A stretch of 35,769 nt of DNA, taken from positions 3,027 to 38,795 of the forward strand of contig NHHK01000023.1 of the NCBI GenBank assembly GCA_002171125.1. The letters are read 5' to 3'. The notes under the pieces were generated by a model that did not search any database, was not told the origin of the DNA, and saw only the letters and a program-made list of their open reading frames with translations. A program made the translations under genes and the position numbers. The first letter of the stretch is position 1. Every line of letters begins with the position of its first letter. Shown here one piece after another: positions 20,239 through 29,948 of the stretch. This DNA comes from a bacterium TMED161 (GTDB lineage Bacteria; Fidelibacterota; Marinisomatia; SCGC-AAA003-L08; D37C17).

Positions 20239-20253
20239 TGAGAATCATTCTCA
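20239..20253. promoter_or_regulatory. Predicted Fur box
   Basis: Perfect 7-1-7 palindrome TGAGAAT-C-ATTCTCA, close to the TGATAATNATTATCA Fur consensus; starts 8 nt upstream of the TonB receptor ATG. Confidence 0.8.
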
Positions 20254-20312
20254 AAAAGTATATCAAAATTTAGATATCATTGAAAAACTATCAAAGGTAT
20301 AATGAATATTTA

Positions 20313-20346
20313 CTTGTAAATAATATAGTCTTGTAAATAATGTAGT
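20313..20346. repeat. 17-bp tandem duplication (2 copies, 16/17 identical) in hmuR-like upstream region
   Basis: cttgtaaataatatagt (20313-20329) followed immediately by cttgtaaataatgtagt (20330-20346). Confidence 0.9.
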
Positions 20347-20350
20347 TAGT

Positions 20351-21004
20351 TTAGACTGCACGCATCTCAGGATCCCAAATGTATTTATGCATTTGTAGTT
20401 GCAACCTAACATTTAAGTTGTCTTCAAGAATCCAATTTGCAAGTTGATCAAGTTTTAATTTATCAAAAACAGGTGAGAATAGAATGGTCCATTTTGAATC
20501 TAAATTGTATTGATTGATTTTATTTAATGTCCACTTATAGTCGGCTCTATCACCAATCACAAATTTAATTTCATCATGAGGTGAAAGCTCATCAATAATT
20601 GACCATAAATTTTTATCTTTCATATTACTTGATGGACATTTGAAATCAACAATTTTTTTAACTTTTTTAGGGACATCTTTCAGTGAAATAGCCCCGCATG
20701 TCTCAAGCATAACTTCAAAATCATTGTTTAAAAATTCCTTCATTAGAGGAATTACATTTTTTTGAAGCATTGGTTCACCACCAGTAATTTCAACTAAATT
20801 TGTATTCATAGATTTAACTTCTTCAATTATATCAATTATTTTCATGTCGTTGCCTTCATGGAAAGAATACTCTGTATCACAATAGCTACATCGAAGATTA
20901 CAGTACGTGAGTCGTACAAAAGCACATGGCATACCCATCGCAGTTGACTCTCCTTGGATGCTTTTGAAGATTTCATTTATTCTTAATATTTTATCGTTGT
21001 TCAT
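20351..21004 (-). CDS. queE: 7-carboxy-7-deazaguanine synthase (radical SAM)
   Basis: INEIFKSIQGESTAMGMPCAFVRLTYCNLRCSYCDTEYSF (CxxxCxxC), EITGGEPMLQ, LETCG. Confidence 0.92.
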   Translation of the reverse strand: MNNDKILRINEIFKSIQGESTAMGMPCAFVRLTYCNLRCSYCDTEYSFHEGNDMKIIDIIEEVKSMNTNLVEITGGEPMLQKNVIPLMKEFLNNDFEVMLETCGAISLKDVPKKVKKIVDFKCPSSNMKDKNLWSIIDELSPHDEIKFVIGDRADYKWTLNKINQYNLDSKWTILFSPVFDKLKLDQLANWILEDNLNVRLQLQMHKYIWDPEMRAV

Positions 21005-21087
21005 TTAAAGAAATTTAATATTTGACATAGATAATTTAATACTTAATTTATTACTCTTCATATGTGTGCAAATAATAAAATTTTATA

Positions 21088-22164
21088 ATGAATTCTTTTC
21101 CAAAGCTATTCATTCCTGGTCCTACTCATGTACCCAAAAGTGTCATGGAGGCTCTTGCTACGCCTCAAATTGGACATAGAACTGAAGAAATATCTAATTT
21201 AATTAAATATATCATTAAAGGTATTCAAAAGGTGCTATATACTGAAAATAACATTTACTTAATATCACATGCAGCAACTGGTTTATGGGAAATGGGTTTG
21301 CGTAATAGCGTTGATAAAGGAGTGCTACATTGTGATAATGGTGCGTTTAGCTCTAAATGGGTAAAAGTTTCTCAAGCTTGTGGATACAAAAATAAAATTA
21401 TAGAATACGAATGGGGCAATGGTGTAAAAGTAGATGATATCGATAGACAGCTTTCAACTGGTGAATATAATGTACTGGCTATGGTTCACAATGAAACCTC
21501 AACAGGAACAATGAGTGATTTAGAAGATATCTCTAATTTATTATCATCTAAGTATCCAGATGTGATTTGGCTCGTTGATGCAGTAAGTTCTATGGCTGGT
21601 ATTAAGGTGGAGGTAGATAAGCTTGGAATAGATTTCATGTTATCCTCAACTCAAAAAGCATGGGGGCTGCCTGCAGGATTTTCAATATGCTCTGTATCTG
21701 AAAAAATTTCAAAAAAGTCTGAATCGATTAAAAATAAAGGATATTTTTTAGATTTAAAGGTCTATGAAAAATATTATAATAAATTTCAAACTCCTTCAAC
21801 TCCATCAATACCTCATCTATTTGGATTGAAGCATATTTTAGATTTAATTGAAGACGAAGGTCTTGATCAAAGATGGAAAAGACATATTGAAATGAAAGAT
21901 TATACCATGTCATGGGCAAAAGAAAAAGGTCAAACATTTTTTGCTGAAGAAGGATGTAGGTCTAATACAATAACATGTATAAAAAATATTCAGAATTGGG
22001 ATATTGATAAAATATATAACAAGTTACTAGAAAAAGGCTTTCGGATGGATAGAGGCTATGGGAAACTTAGAGGAAAAGCATTTAGAATAGCTCATATGGG
22101 AAATATTTTTATGGAAGATTTGCAAGAATACTTGCATGAATTTGAAAAGGCAATGAATGCATAA
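21088..22164 (+). CDS. Class V aminotransferase (alanine-glyoxylate/serine-pyruvate type; candidate phosphoserine aminotransferase)
   Basis: LFIPGPTHVPKSVMEALATPQIGHRTEE, MVHNETSTGTMSDLEDIS, WLVDAVSSMAGIKVEVDKLGIDFMLSSTQKAWGLPAG (PLP Lys in STQKA); overlaps serA. Confidence 0.88.
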   Translation: MNSFPKLFIPGPTHVPKSVMEALATPQIGHRTEEISNLIKYIIKGIQKVLYTENNIYLISHAATGLWEMGLRNSVDKGVLHCDNGAFSSKWVKVSQACGYKNKIIEYEWGNGVKVDDIDRQLSTGEYNVLAMVHNETSTGTMSDLEDISNLLSSKYPDVIWLVDAVSSMAGIKVEVDKLGIDFMLSSTQKAWGLPAGFSICSVSEKISKKSESIKNKGYFLDLKVYEKYYNKFQTPSTPSIPHLFGLKHILDLIEDEGLDQRWKRHIEMKDYTMSWAKEKGQTFFAEEGCRSNTITCIKNIQNWDIDKIYNKLLEKGFRMDRGYGKLRGKAFRIAHMGNIFMEDLQEYLHEFEKAMNA

Positions 22165-23734
22165 AATTTTAATTACAGATCCCATTTCAGATAATGGATT
22201 AAAAATACTTGAAGATGAAAATCTTGAGATAATATATAGACCCTCTATATCAAATGATGAATTAGAAGCATTGTTACCAACTATTAATGGATGGATTATA
22301 AGAAGTGGAACAAATATTTCAAAGAAACATATTGAGGAAGCAAAATCATTATCAATTATAGGAAGAGCTGGTGTTGGAGTAGATAATATTGATATTAATG
22401 CGGCTACATCATCAGGAGTGGTCGTTATGAATCTTCCTGATGGCAATACAATATCTGCAGCTGAGCATACAATGTCTTTACTATCAGCACTTTCAAGAAA
22501 TGTTCATGAAGGTCACCTCGGATTAATGAAAGGAGAGTGGAATAGACATCAGTTAGTTGGCAATGAGTTAAAAGATAAAACTATTGGTATTGTTGGATTA
22601 GGTAAAATAGGCAGAGAAGTTATGAAGCGTGCATTGTCATATGATATGAATGTAATAGGTCATGATCCCTTTGTTAATCAAGAAATGTTTGATCCAGATA
22701 CAATCAAAATTGTTGATATCGATTATCTTACCACTGAAAGTGATTTTATTACTGTACATGTACCTCTTATAGATGCGACAAGGGATTTATTTGATATAAA
22801 TCGCTTGAAAATGATGAAGCCATCATCTAGAATTATTAATGTTGCTAGAGGTGGCATAATCAATGAAAAAGATTTAAGTGTAGCTTTGAATGAGGGTATA
22901 ATTGCTGGAGCCGCGATAGATGTTTTTGTTAAAGAGCCGATAGACAATGATCATCCGTTTTTATCAACCAAAAATTTATTAATTACTCCTCATCTCGGTG
23001 CATCTACAGTTGAGGCGAAAGAAGGAGTTTCAAAAGGTATATGTGAACAAGTTAAAGATTATTTGCTAAATCAAAAGATGTCAAATGTACTTAATATTCC
23101 AATTGCTGACATGTCTATATTAAGGCAAATTGAACCTTATTTAGATATGAGTGAAAAGTTAGGTGTAATTTTATCTCAGTTAATATTTAAATCAGTAAGT
23201 TCAGTAAAAATAGAATGTTATGGATCAATTGATGAGGTAAAGCCTATTACAATTTCATTTTTAAAGGGGCTTTTTAATAAAGTCACGGATAATAGAATTA
23301 ATTTTATCAATGCTATTTCTGTAGCAGAAGAAAGAGGGATATCGATATCTCATTCTTACTCATCTGAGAAAATTAGCTATTCAAATCTAATTATGGCAAC
23401 AGTCACAACTCCTACTGGTAAGTATTCTATAGGAGGTAGTGTTTTTGCTGAAAATCACCCTCGTATAGTAAATATAATGGGATATAAAATTGATGTATTT
23501 CCTGAAGGTGTAATGTTATTTATTATGAATGAAGATATTCCTGGAGTTATTGGAAAAGTTGGAACCTTTTTAGGAAATAATAATATCAACATTGCTAGTT
23601 ATATTTTGAGCAGAGAGATAAAAAATAAATCCGCATATTCAATAATAAAGGTTGATGAAAAATTAGATAAAGCTAAAATTAATGAACTTAAATCCTTAAC
23701 TGAGATACAGACAGTTAGTCAATTAGAATTATAA
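22157..23734 (+). CDS. serA: D-3-phosphoglycerate dehydrogenase with C-terminal ACT domain
   Basis: KILITDPISDNGLKILE, GRAGVGVDNIDINAATSSGVVVMNLPDGNTISAAEHT, GLGKIGREV, NVARGGIINE, TPHLGAST, C-terminal ACT (IPGVIGKVGTFLGNNNINIASYILSRE). Confidence 0.95.
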   Translation: MHKILITDPISDNGLKILEDENLEIIYRPSISNDELEALLPTINGWIIRSGTNISKKHIEEAKSLSIIGRAGVGVDNIDINAATSSGVVVMNLPDGNTISAAEHTMSLLSALSRNVHEGHLGLMKGEWNRHQLVGNELKDKTIGIVGLGKIGREVMKRALSYDMNVIGHDPFVNQEMFDPDTIKIVDIDYLTTESDFITVHVPLIDATRDLFDINRLKMMKPSSRIINVARGGIINEKDLSVALNEGIIAGAAIDVFVKEPIDNDHPFLSTKNLLITPHLGASTVEAKEGVSKGICEQVKDYLLNQKMSNVLNIPIADMSILRQIEPYLDMSEKLGVILSQLIFKSVSSVKIECYGSIDEVKPITISFLKGLFNKVTDNRINFINAISVAEERGISISHSYSSEKISYSNLIMATVTTPTGKYSIGGSVFAENHPRIVNIMGYKIDVFPEGVMLFIMNEDIPGVIGKVGTFLGNNNINIASYILSREIKNKSAYSIIKVDEKLDKAKINELKSLTEIQTVSQLEL

Positions 23735-24330
23735 TGAAGAGATTAGTTGTTTTTGCATCAGGGAGTGGTTCAAATTTTAAAGCTATATATAATAACATTA
23801 AAGAGCAAAAAATAGAGAATGCAAAGATTGAACTTTTAGTATCAAATAATTCTAATTCAGATTCAGTATCATTTGCAAAAAAAAATTCAATTAACACTTT
23901 TATAGTTAATAAAAAAACACATCCTAATAGATTAGCATATATAAAAAGTTTAAATGATCGGTTACTCTCATGTAAACCAGATTTAATTATTTTAGCAGGA
24001 TATATGAAACTAATTCCAAAAGAAGTTGTTGAAGTATTTAATAATAAAATTATAAATATTCACCCAGGAAAACTCCCAGAGTTTGGAGGTAAGGGCTTTT
24101 ATGGAATGAATGTTCATAATGCTGTAATAAGCAGCAAAGTCAAATCAACAGCTGTAACGATTCATTATGTTAATGAAGAATATGATAAAGGTCTAACTAT
24201 ACATGAAGAACCTATTGAGGTATATAAAGATGATACTGCAGAATCTTTATCAAAAAGAGTTTTAAGCTATGAACATAAATTGTACTCAAGAATAATAAAT
24301 CAATTAATAAATAAGGATGAAAATGAATAA
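23734..24330 (+). CDS. purN: Phosphoribosylglycinamide formyltransferase
   Basis: VVFASGSGSNFKAIYNNI, ILAGYMKLIP, NIHPGKLPEFGGKGFYGMNVHNAVI, STAVTIHYVNEEYDKG. Confidence 0.93.
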   Translation: MKRLVVFASGSGSNFKAIYNNIKEQKIENAKIELLVSNNSNSDSVSFAKKNSINTFIVNKKTHPNRLAYIKSLNDRLLSCKPDLIILAGYMKLIPKEVVEVFNNKIINIHPGKLPEFGGKGFYGMNVHNAVISSKVKSTAVTIHYVNEEYDKGLTIHEEPIEVYKDDTAESLSKRVLSYEHKLYSRIINQLINKDENE

Positions 24331-25855
24331 AAAAGCATTAATAAGTGTGTGGGATAAAACTGGAATTGTAGAATTTTCAAAATCTTTAATTGAAAGAGGT
24401 TTTGAAATACTATCTACTGGAGGTACAAAAAGTTTACTTGAGAAAAATGATATTCCAGTAACATCTGTTTCAGATTTAACTGGTTTTGGATCTATAATGG
24501 ATGGTAGAGTTAAAACACTTCATCCAAAGGTTTTTGGTGGAATCTTGGCAGATAGAAAAAATGATTCTCATATGTCCGATCTATCAGAAATGGATGCGTT
24601 TGCAATTGACTTAGTTGTTGTTAATCTATATCCATTTGTAGAACAGGCAATTGAAAAAAAATTACCAATAAATAAAGCAATTGAATTTATCGATATAGGT
24701 GGTCCTTCTATGTTAAGAGCTGCAGCAAAAAATCATGATAGTGTTATTCCATTGTATGATTCTAGTGATTATGAAGATTTTATAAGTAAATTTGATGATT
24801 CAAGTGGCCAGATATCAATTGATCATAGACTAGAGTATGCGGCTAAAATATTTAAAATTACAACTCAATATGATATGCAAATCTCTAATTATTTAATGTC
24901 ATATACAAATGAAGAGCTTCCTGATAAAATAACAATTAATGCCATTAAAAAAGATGAGCTAAGATATGGAGAAAATCCTCATCAGAAAGCTGCTTTTTAT
25001 ACGTCAAAAGATAATAACAATTCTTGGATTCAACTTCAGGGAAAGCAACTTTCATATAATAATTATACAGATATTGAATCCGCTATTTCTATTGTTAATG
25101 AGTTTGATCAAATATCTTGTAGTATTATAAAACATGCAAACCCATGTGGTTTTGCTATTGGAGGCAATACTATTGAGGCTTTTAAACGCGCGGTTAGCTC
25201 TGACCCAGTAAGTTATTTTGGAGGTATTGTAGGTTTTAATTCAACGGTTGACCAAGAGCTTGCAGCGATATTAGTTAAGCCATTTTTAGAATGTATTGTT
25301 GCACCAGATTTTGATGATCAAAGTTTAGAAGTCTTTAAATCAAAAAAGAATTTGAGATTAATAAAAACTTCAAAAGGATTTAAACTTTCAAATAAAATGA
25401 TTAAAAATGCATTAGGGGGCTATTTATTGCAAGATAGAGATCAACTATCATTTGATATTAACAATTGTGATGTCGTTACAAAATTGAAACCTGCATCAAA
25501 TGAAATCAATGCATTAGAGTTAGGTTGGAAATTAGTTAAATATGTAAAGTCAAATGCTATAGTTTTTGCAAATGATAATCAAGTTCTTGCTGCAGGAGCA
25601 GGACAAATGTCGAGGGTAGATTCTGTCAAAAATGCTATTAGGAAAATCTCAGAAACTGGTTTAAGTTTAGAAGGAGCAATTATGGCTTCAGATGCTTTTT
25701 TCCCTTTCCCGGATTGTATTGAGATTGCTGCTAAAGCAGGCATAAAATCAATAATTCAACCTGGTGGTTCAATAAAAGATTCTGATGCTATAGATGTCGC
25801 GGATGATTTAGGATTATCAATGTTGTTTACTAAAGCTAGACACTTCTATCATTAA
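24323..25855 (+). CDS. purH: Bifunctional AICAR transformylase / IMP cyclohydrolase
   Basis: ALISVWDKTGIVEFSKSL, ILSTGGTKSLLE, GRVKTLHPKVFGGILADR, LRYGENPHQKAAFY, KHANPCGFAIG, SDAFFPFPDCIEIAAKAGIKSIIQPGGSIKD; aagga RBS precedes ATG 24323. Confidence 0.95.
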   Translation: MNKKALISVWDKTGIVEFSKSLIERGFEILSTGGTKSLLEKNDIPVTSVSDLTGFGSIMDGRVKTLHPKVFGGILADRKNDSHMSDLSEMDAFAIDLVVVNLYPFVEQAIEKKLPINKAIEFIDIGGPSMLRAAAKNHDSVIPLYDSSDYEDFISKFDDSSGQISIDHRLEYAAKIFKITTQYDMQISNYLMSYTNEELPDKITINAIKKDELRYGENPHQKAAFYTSKDNNNSWIQLQGKQLSYNNYTDIESAISIVNEFDQISCSIIKHANPCGFAIGGNTIEAFKRAVSSDPVSYFGGIVGFNSTVDQELAAILVKPFLECIVAPDFDDQSLEVFKSKKNLRLIKTSKGFKLSNKMIKNALGGYLLQDRDQLSFDINNCDVVTKLKPASNEINALELGWKLVKYVKSNAIVFANDNQVLAAGAGQMSRVDSVKNAIRKISETGLSLEGAIMASDAFFPFPDCIEIAAKAGIKSIIQPGGSIKDSDAIDVADDLGLSMLFTKARHFYH

Positions 25856-25865
25856 GGTGTAAATT

Positions 25866-26897
25866 ATGTCAAATTACTCAATGTCATCAATTAGAAAAAT
25901 GCTTTCAGGGGATATTGCAATTGATTTAGGAACTGCAAATACTTTGATATGGATGAAAAACCAAGAGGTGGTATTAAATGAGCCATCCATTGTTGCAAGA
26001 GATAAAATAACTAATAAAATTATTGCTGTAGGTAAAGAAGCTAAGGCAATGCTTGGTCGTACTCATAAAGGTATAGAAACAGTTAGACCCCTTAGAGATG
26101 GAGTTATAGCTGATTATAAAATGGCAGATGCTATGATAAGAGGCTTTATAAGAAAATTAAATATGAGTAGGATAGCCAGGCCTAGAATTGTTATTTGCAT
26201 TCCATCAGGAAGAACTGATGTTGAGCAAAGAGCTGTTAAAGAATCTGCAGAACATGCAAACGCAAGTGAAGTATACTTAATTGAAGAACCTATGGCTGCA
26301 GCGATAGGTATTGGTATTGATGTTAATGGACCTGTCGGGAGTATGGTTGTGGATATTGGTGGTGGTACAACTGAAATTGCAGTAATTTCATTAAACGGAA
26401 TTGGGGCCCTTGAAACTATTAATACTGCTGGTGATGAACAGACTGAATCTATAGTCCAGTGGTTTAAAGATCATCATAAATTGGCGATTGGTGAGAGAAC
26501 AGCAGAAGAAATTAAATGTACAGTTGGTTCTGCAGTTAGAACTTCAGGTAAATCTATAGCAGTTAAAGGGTTGGATTTGATCACTGGAATACCCAAAACA
26601 GTACAAGTCTCATCAGATGAAATAAGACAAGCATTGTCAGAAACAGTTTATCAGATAACAGCAGCAATCAAAAGAGCTTTAGATAAAACTCCTCCAGAAC
26701 ATGCATCAGATTTAATTGATTTTGGTATTATTATGACAGGTGGTGGCGCCCAGCTCAAAGGACTCGATGAGCATATTAAAAATAAAACAGGATTACCAGT
26801 TCATGTAGCTGAAGATCCATGCTATTCAGTTGTTAAAGGTACTGGCATAGTCTTAGATAGCTTGAAAAAATTTCAAAACGTTTTAATACAACCTTGA
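25866..26897 (+). CDS. mreB: Rod shape-determining protein MreB
   Basis: DIAIDLGTANTLIWMKNQEVVLNEPSIVA, GRTHKGIETVRPLRDGVIADYKMADAMI, EEPMAAAIGIGIDVNGPVGSMVVDIGGGTTEIAVISL, TGGGAQLKGLDEHI. Confidence 0.96.
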   Translation: MSNYSMSSIRKMLSGDIAIDLGTANTLIWMKNQEVVLNEPSIVARDKITNKIIAVGKEAKAMLGRTHKGIETVRPLRDGVIADYKMADAMIRGFIRKLNMSRIARPRIVICIPSGRTDVEQRAVKESAEHANASEVYLIEEPMAAAIGIGIDVNGPVGSMVVDIGGGTTEIAVISLNGIGALETINTAGDEQTESIVQWFKDHHKLAIGERTAEEIKCTVGSAVRTSGKSIAVKGLDLITGIPKTVQVSSDEIRQALSETVYQITAAIKRALDKTPPEHASDLIDFGIIMTGGGAQLKGLDEHIKNKTGLPVHVAEDPCYSVVKGTGIVLDSLKKFQNVLIQP

Positions 26898-27658
26898 TAA
26901 AATATCTAAATAGAGATGTTATAATTTTATTTCTCTGTTTGTTTCTATCACTTTTACTATATTTTTCCTCAAAATCAACAGTTGTTTACAGTGTTAAAGC
27001 TGAAATAGCTGATTTTATTTCAATAGTAACTTATCCGCAAACTTATTATTCAAATTTAATGACAATAAGAAAAGATAATGAGATACTAAAACAAAAGCTG
27101 GTTCAAATGAATATGCTTAACTCAGAACTAATTCATTATGAGCATGAAAACTCTGTATTAAAAAATTTATTAGATTTTTATGATGAACAACCCTGGTCTT
27201 TGAAGATTGCAAAAGTTGTTAATGATAACTATTCTTATTTAATGAGAACAATTACAATTAATTTAGGAATGAAGGATGGAGTAGAATCTAATTTGCCAGT
27301 AGTAGATATTAATGGTCTCATTGGTAAAGTAGAAGTCTCTTCTGATCGTGCATCAAAAGTACAATTAATTACTGATAAGAACTTTATCATATCAGTTAGA
27401 GTTGGAAGTGATATGGTTGTAGGAGAATTTAAAGCAACACATAAAGGGCTTGGAATTATTTATGGAGTAAGAAAAACTGCTAACGTTGAGGTAGGTGATA
27501 TTGTATATACTTCTGGGGTTTCTACTATATATCCAAGCTCTATTCCAGTGGCAAAAGTAGTTGAGATAAATAAAAATAATGATAGCCCATTTCAAGATAT
27601 CGAAGTTCAAATTTTGGCTGACCTTATTAACTTTAATCATGTATTTGTTGTACTATGA
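26894..27658 (+). CDS. mreC: Rod shape-determining protein MreC (TTG start overlapping mreB stop)
   Basis: N-terminal TM, coiled-coil, LPVVDINGLIGKVEVSSDRASKVQLITDKNFIISVRV; position between mreB and mreD. Confidence 0.9.
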   Translation: MIKYLNRDVIILFLCLFLSLLLYFSSKSTVVYSVKAEIADFISIVTYPQTYYSNLMTIRKDNEILKQKLVQMNMLNSELIHYEHENSVLKNLLDFYDEQPWSLKIAKVVNDNYSYLMRTITINLGMKDGVESNLPVVDINGLIGKVEVSSDRASKVQLITDKNFIISVRVGSDMVVGEFKATHKGLGIIYGVRKTANVEVGDIVYTSGVSTIYPSSIPVAKVVEINKNNDSPFQDIEVQILADLINFNHVFVVL

Positions 27659-28149
27659 TAGATATTAGGATTTTAAGACAAATTTATATAATACTTATCT
27701 TGCTAATCGCTCAGTTTTATATACCTAGCTATATTATATCCAAAGATATAATGCTATTTCCTGATTTAATTCTGATATATTTGGTTTATCTTTCATTGCT
27801 ATATGAGCGATATCATGTAATTATTATTGGATTTGTTTTTGGCCTGTTCCAAGACCTTATATCACAAAGTAATCTTATAGGTTTATTTTCATTTTCAAAA
27901 ACTATAGCTGGATTTATGCTTGGAATATTATCGAAATATGATAGAGTCTGGAATAATAAAATTAAATTAGGCTATTTATTCCTTATTTTTCAAATTCATT
28001 ATATATTTGCATGCTATATGATGTTTGATAGAAGTCTTAGTTCTATAGCATTTACTTTTAAATCGTCAATACTTGAATCAATTTTTATGCTTATTCTTTT
28101 ATTAGTTGTAAATAGATTCATTCTAATTGACAATAAGATTATTAAATAG
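27655..28149 (+). CDS. mreD: Rod shape-determining protein MreD
   Basis: Small multi-TM protein (LFPDLILIYLVYLSLLY...GFVFGLFQDLI) between mreC and PBP2; ATGA overlap with mreC. Confidence 0.82.
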   Translation: MIDIRILRQIYIILILLIAQFYIPSYIISKDIMLFPDLILIYLVYLSLLYERYHVIIIGFVFGLFQDLISQSNLIGLFSFSKTIAGFMLGILSKYDRVWNNKIKLGYLFLIFQIHYIFACYMMFDRSLSSIAFTFKSSILESIFMLILLLVVNRFILIDNKIIK

Positions 28150-29947
28150 ATTGAATACTTATTTTAGAAAAAAAGCCTTATTCTATTCCGCAGTAATTAT
28201 ATTTCTTCCAATATTATTTAGATTCTTTGAACTTCAAGTTATTGACTATAATAAATATAAAAAATTAGCAGGTAACAATAGTTTACGAGCAATAGAAATT
28301 AAAGCACCTAGAGGTATAATATATGATAGGGACTCAATTCCTCTCGTAGATAATATTTATAATTATAATTTTGAGATAATGCCTATAGATATCATTGATA
28401 GGAGAAGCAAAGAAATTTATCAAAAATTCAACTTTGCATTAATTGACTCAATAATTGGTATAAATAAGGATGAGTTAACAAAAAAAATATATAGTAAAAA
28501 TAAAGGAATTGAAAAATTTCATCCATTTATTGCTAAACGATTTGTTGATTTCAATGATATGGTAATGCTGAAGGAGCATATAATAGATCTTCCAGGGGTA
28601 ATTTTTTCTGAGATACCTGCAAGGACACATGTTTCAGATGTAAACTTATCTCATGTTCTTGGTTATGTGAGATTAGTTGATAATGAGCGTAAAATTACCC
28701 TTAATAAGCAGGATACACTTTTTCAATACTCTTATGGAGATGTGTATGGATTTAGTGGTTTAGAAAAAAGCTACGAATCATATCTTCGAGGAACGAATGG
28801 CGCACAGTACAGATTAATTGATTATAGAGGTGTAGATCAGGGAGTGTTTAACAATAAAGATGGTAAGGATGTAATAAATGGTCCATCATTATTAACAAGT
28901 ATAGATATAAATCTTCAAAGAATTGCTGAAAATTTTTTAAGGGATAGCGTTGGAGCAATTATTTGTATGAATCCAACTAATGGAGAAATTTTAGCATTTG
29001 CCAGTTCCCCAGATTTTGACTTAAAACCTTTTAATAGAGGTCCAGTCCCACAAGATATTTGGGATGCGTGGAATAGTGATCCCAATAATCCATTACTTAA
29101 TAGACCAATTAGTGGTCAGTATCCTCCTGGTTCAGTTTTTAAATTGGTTACAGCTAGTTTGATTTTGAAATCTGGTAAAGAGAAAGTAAAGTATAAATGT
29201 GATGGTGATTATCAAATTACCAAAGATGTTGTAAAAAAATGTTGGAATACAGAAGGGCATGGAGAACTCAATTTGAAAGATGCTTTAATTAATTCATGTA
29301 ATGTTTATTTTTACGAAGCAGTAGAAAAACTATCCTTCGATGAATTAGCTCAAATTTCTAAAGAATTTAATTTTGGAGATTTAGTTGGCATTGACCTGCC
29401 AAATGAGAAAAAAGGTCTTATTCCAACGAGAAAGTATATGAATAAAAAATATAGATTTAGAGATGAATTAGGTGTATTACACACTAATTGGGCAGTAGGT
29501 GGAGCAAAAGCAAATATGGGCATTGGTCAGGGAGAAGTTTTGGCAACACCACTGCAGGTTGTTAATTTAATTAATTTCATAGCAAATAAAGGTCATGTCT
29601 ATTCTCCGCATTTAATTAAAAATAAAGATAATGTTACTAGAAAAGATATTGAATTGTCTCCATGGATATGGACATTTTTAGATAATGCAATTTATAAAGC
29701 AGTAAAAGAAGGTACGGGTAAAAATGCAGATCTTTTAAATTCTGATGCTATCGTCAGAGGAAAAACTGGTACAGCTCAAAACCCTCAAGGTGAAGATCAT
29801 TCTTGGTTTGCAGGTTATGTGACATCTAAAAAAACTTTAAATAAAATGTCAGTTGTTGTGCTCATTGAAAATGGGGGTAGCGGTGCTAGCATAGCTTCAA
29901 ATATGGCTCATGATTTTTTTGAACATTTTGTAGAGAATCAAGACTAA
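28127..29947 (+). CDS. mrdA: Penicillin-binding protein 2
   Basis: APRGIIYDRDSIPLVDN, YPPGSVFKLVTAS (SxxK), SCN motif, VRGKTGTAQNPQGEDHSWFAGY (KTG); downstream of mreD, upstream of rodA; TTG start likely. Confidence 0.94.
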   Translation: MTIRLLNRLNTYFRKKALFYSAVIIFLPILFRFFELQVIDYNKYKKLAGNNSLRAIEIKAPRGIIYDRDSIPLVDNIYNYNFEIMPIDIIDRRSKEIYQKFNFALIDSIIGINKDELTKKIYSKNKGIEKFHPFIAKRFVDFNDMVMLKEHIIDLPGVIFSEIPARTHVSDVNLSHVLGYVRLVDNERKITLNKQDTLFQYSYGDVYGFSGLEKSYESYLRGTNGAQYRLIDYRGVDQGVFNNKDGKDVINGPSLLTSIDINLQRIAENFLRDSVGAIICMNPTNGEILAFASSPDFDLKPFNRGPVPQDIWDAWNSDPNNPLLNRPISGQYPPGSVFKLVTASLILKSGKEKVKYKCDGDYQITKDVVKKCWNTEGHGELNLKDALINSCNVYFYEAVEKLSFDELAQISKEFNFGDLVGIDLPNEKKGLIPTRKYMNKKYRFRDELGVLHTNWAVGGAKANMGIGQGEVLATPLQVVNLINFIANKGHVYSPHLIKNKDNVTRKDIELSPWIWTFLDNAIYKAVKEGTGKNADLLNSDAIVRGKTGTAQNPQGEDHSWFAGYVTSKKTLNKMSVVVLIENGGSGASIASNMAHDFFEHFVENQD

Positions 29948-29948
29948 T

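Noticed and set aside
22027-22446. 139-aa minus-strand ORF spanning the aminotransferase/serA junction
   Set aside because: Antisense to two confident genes
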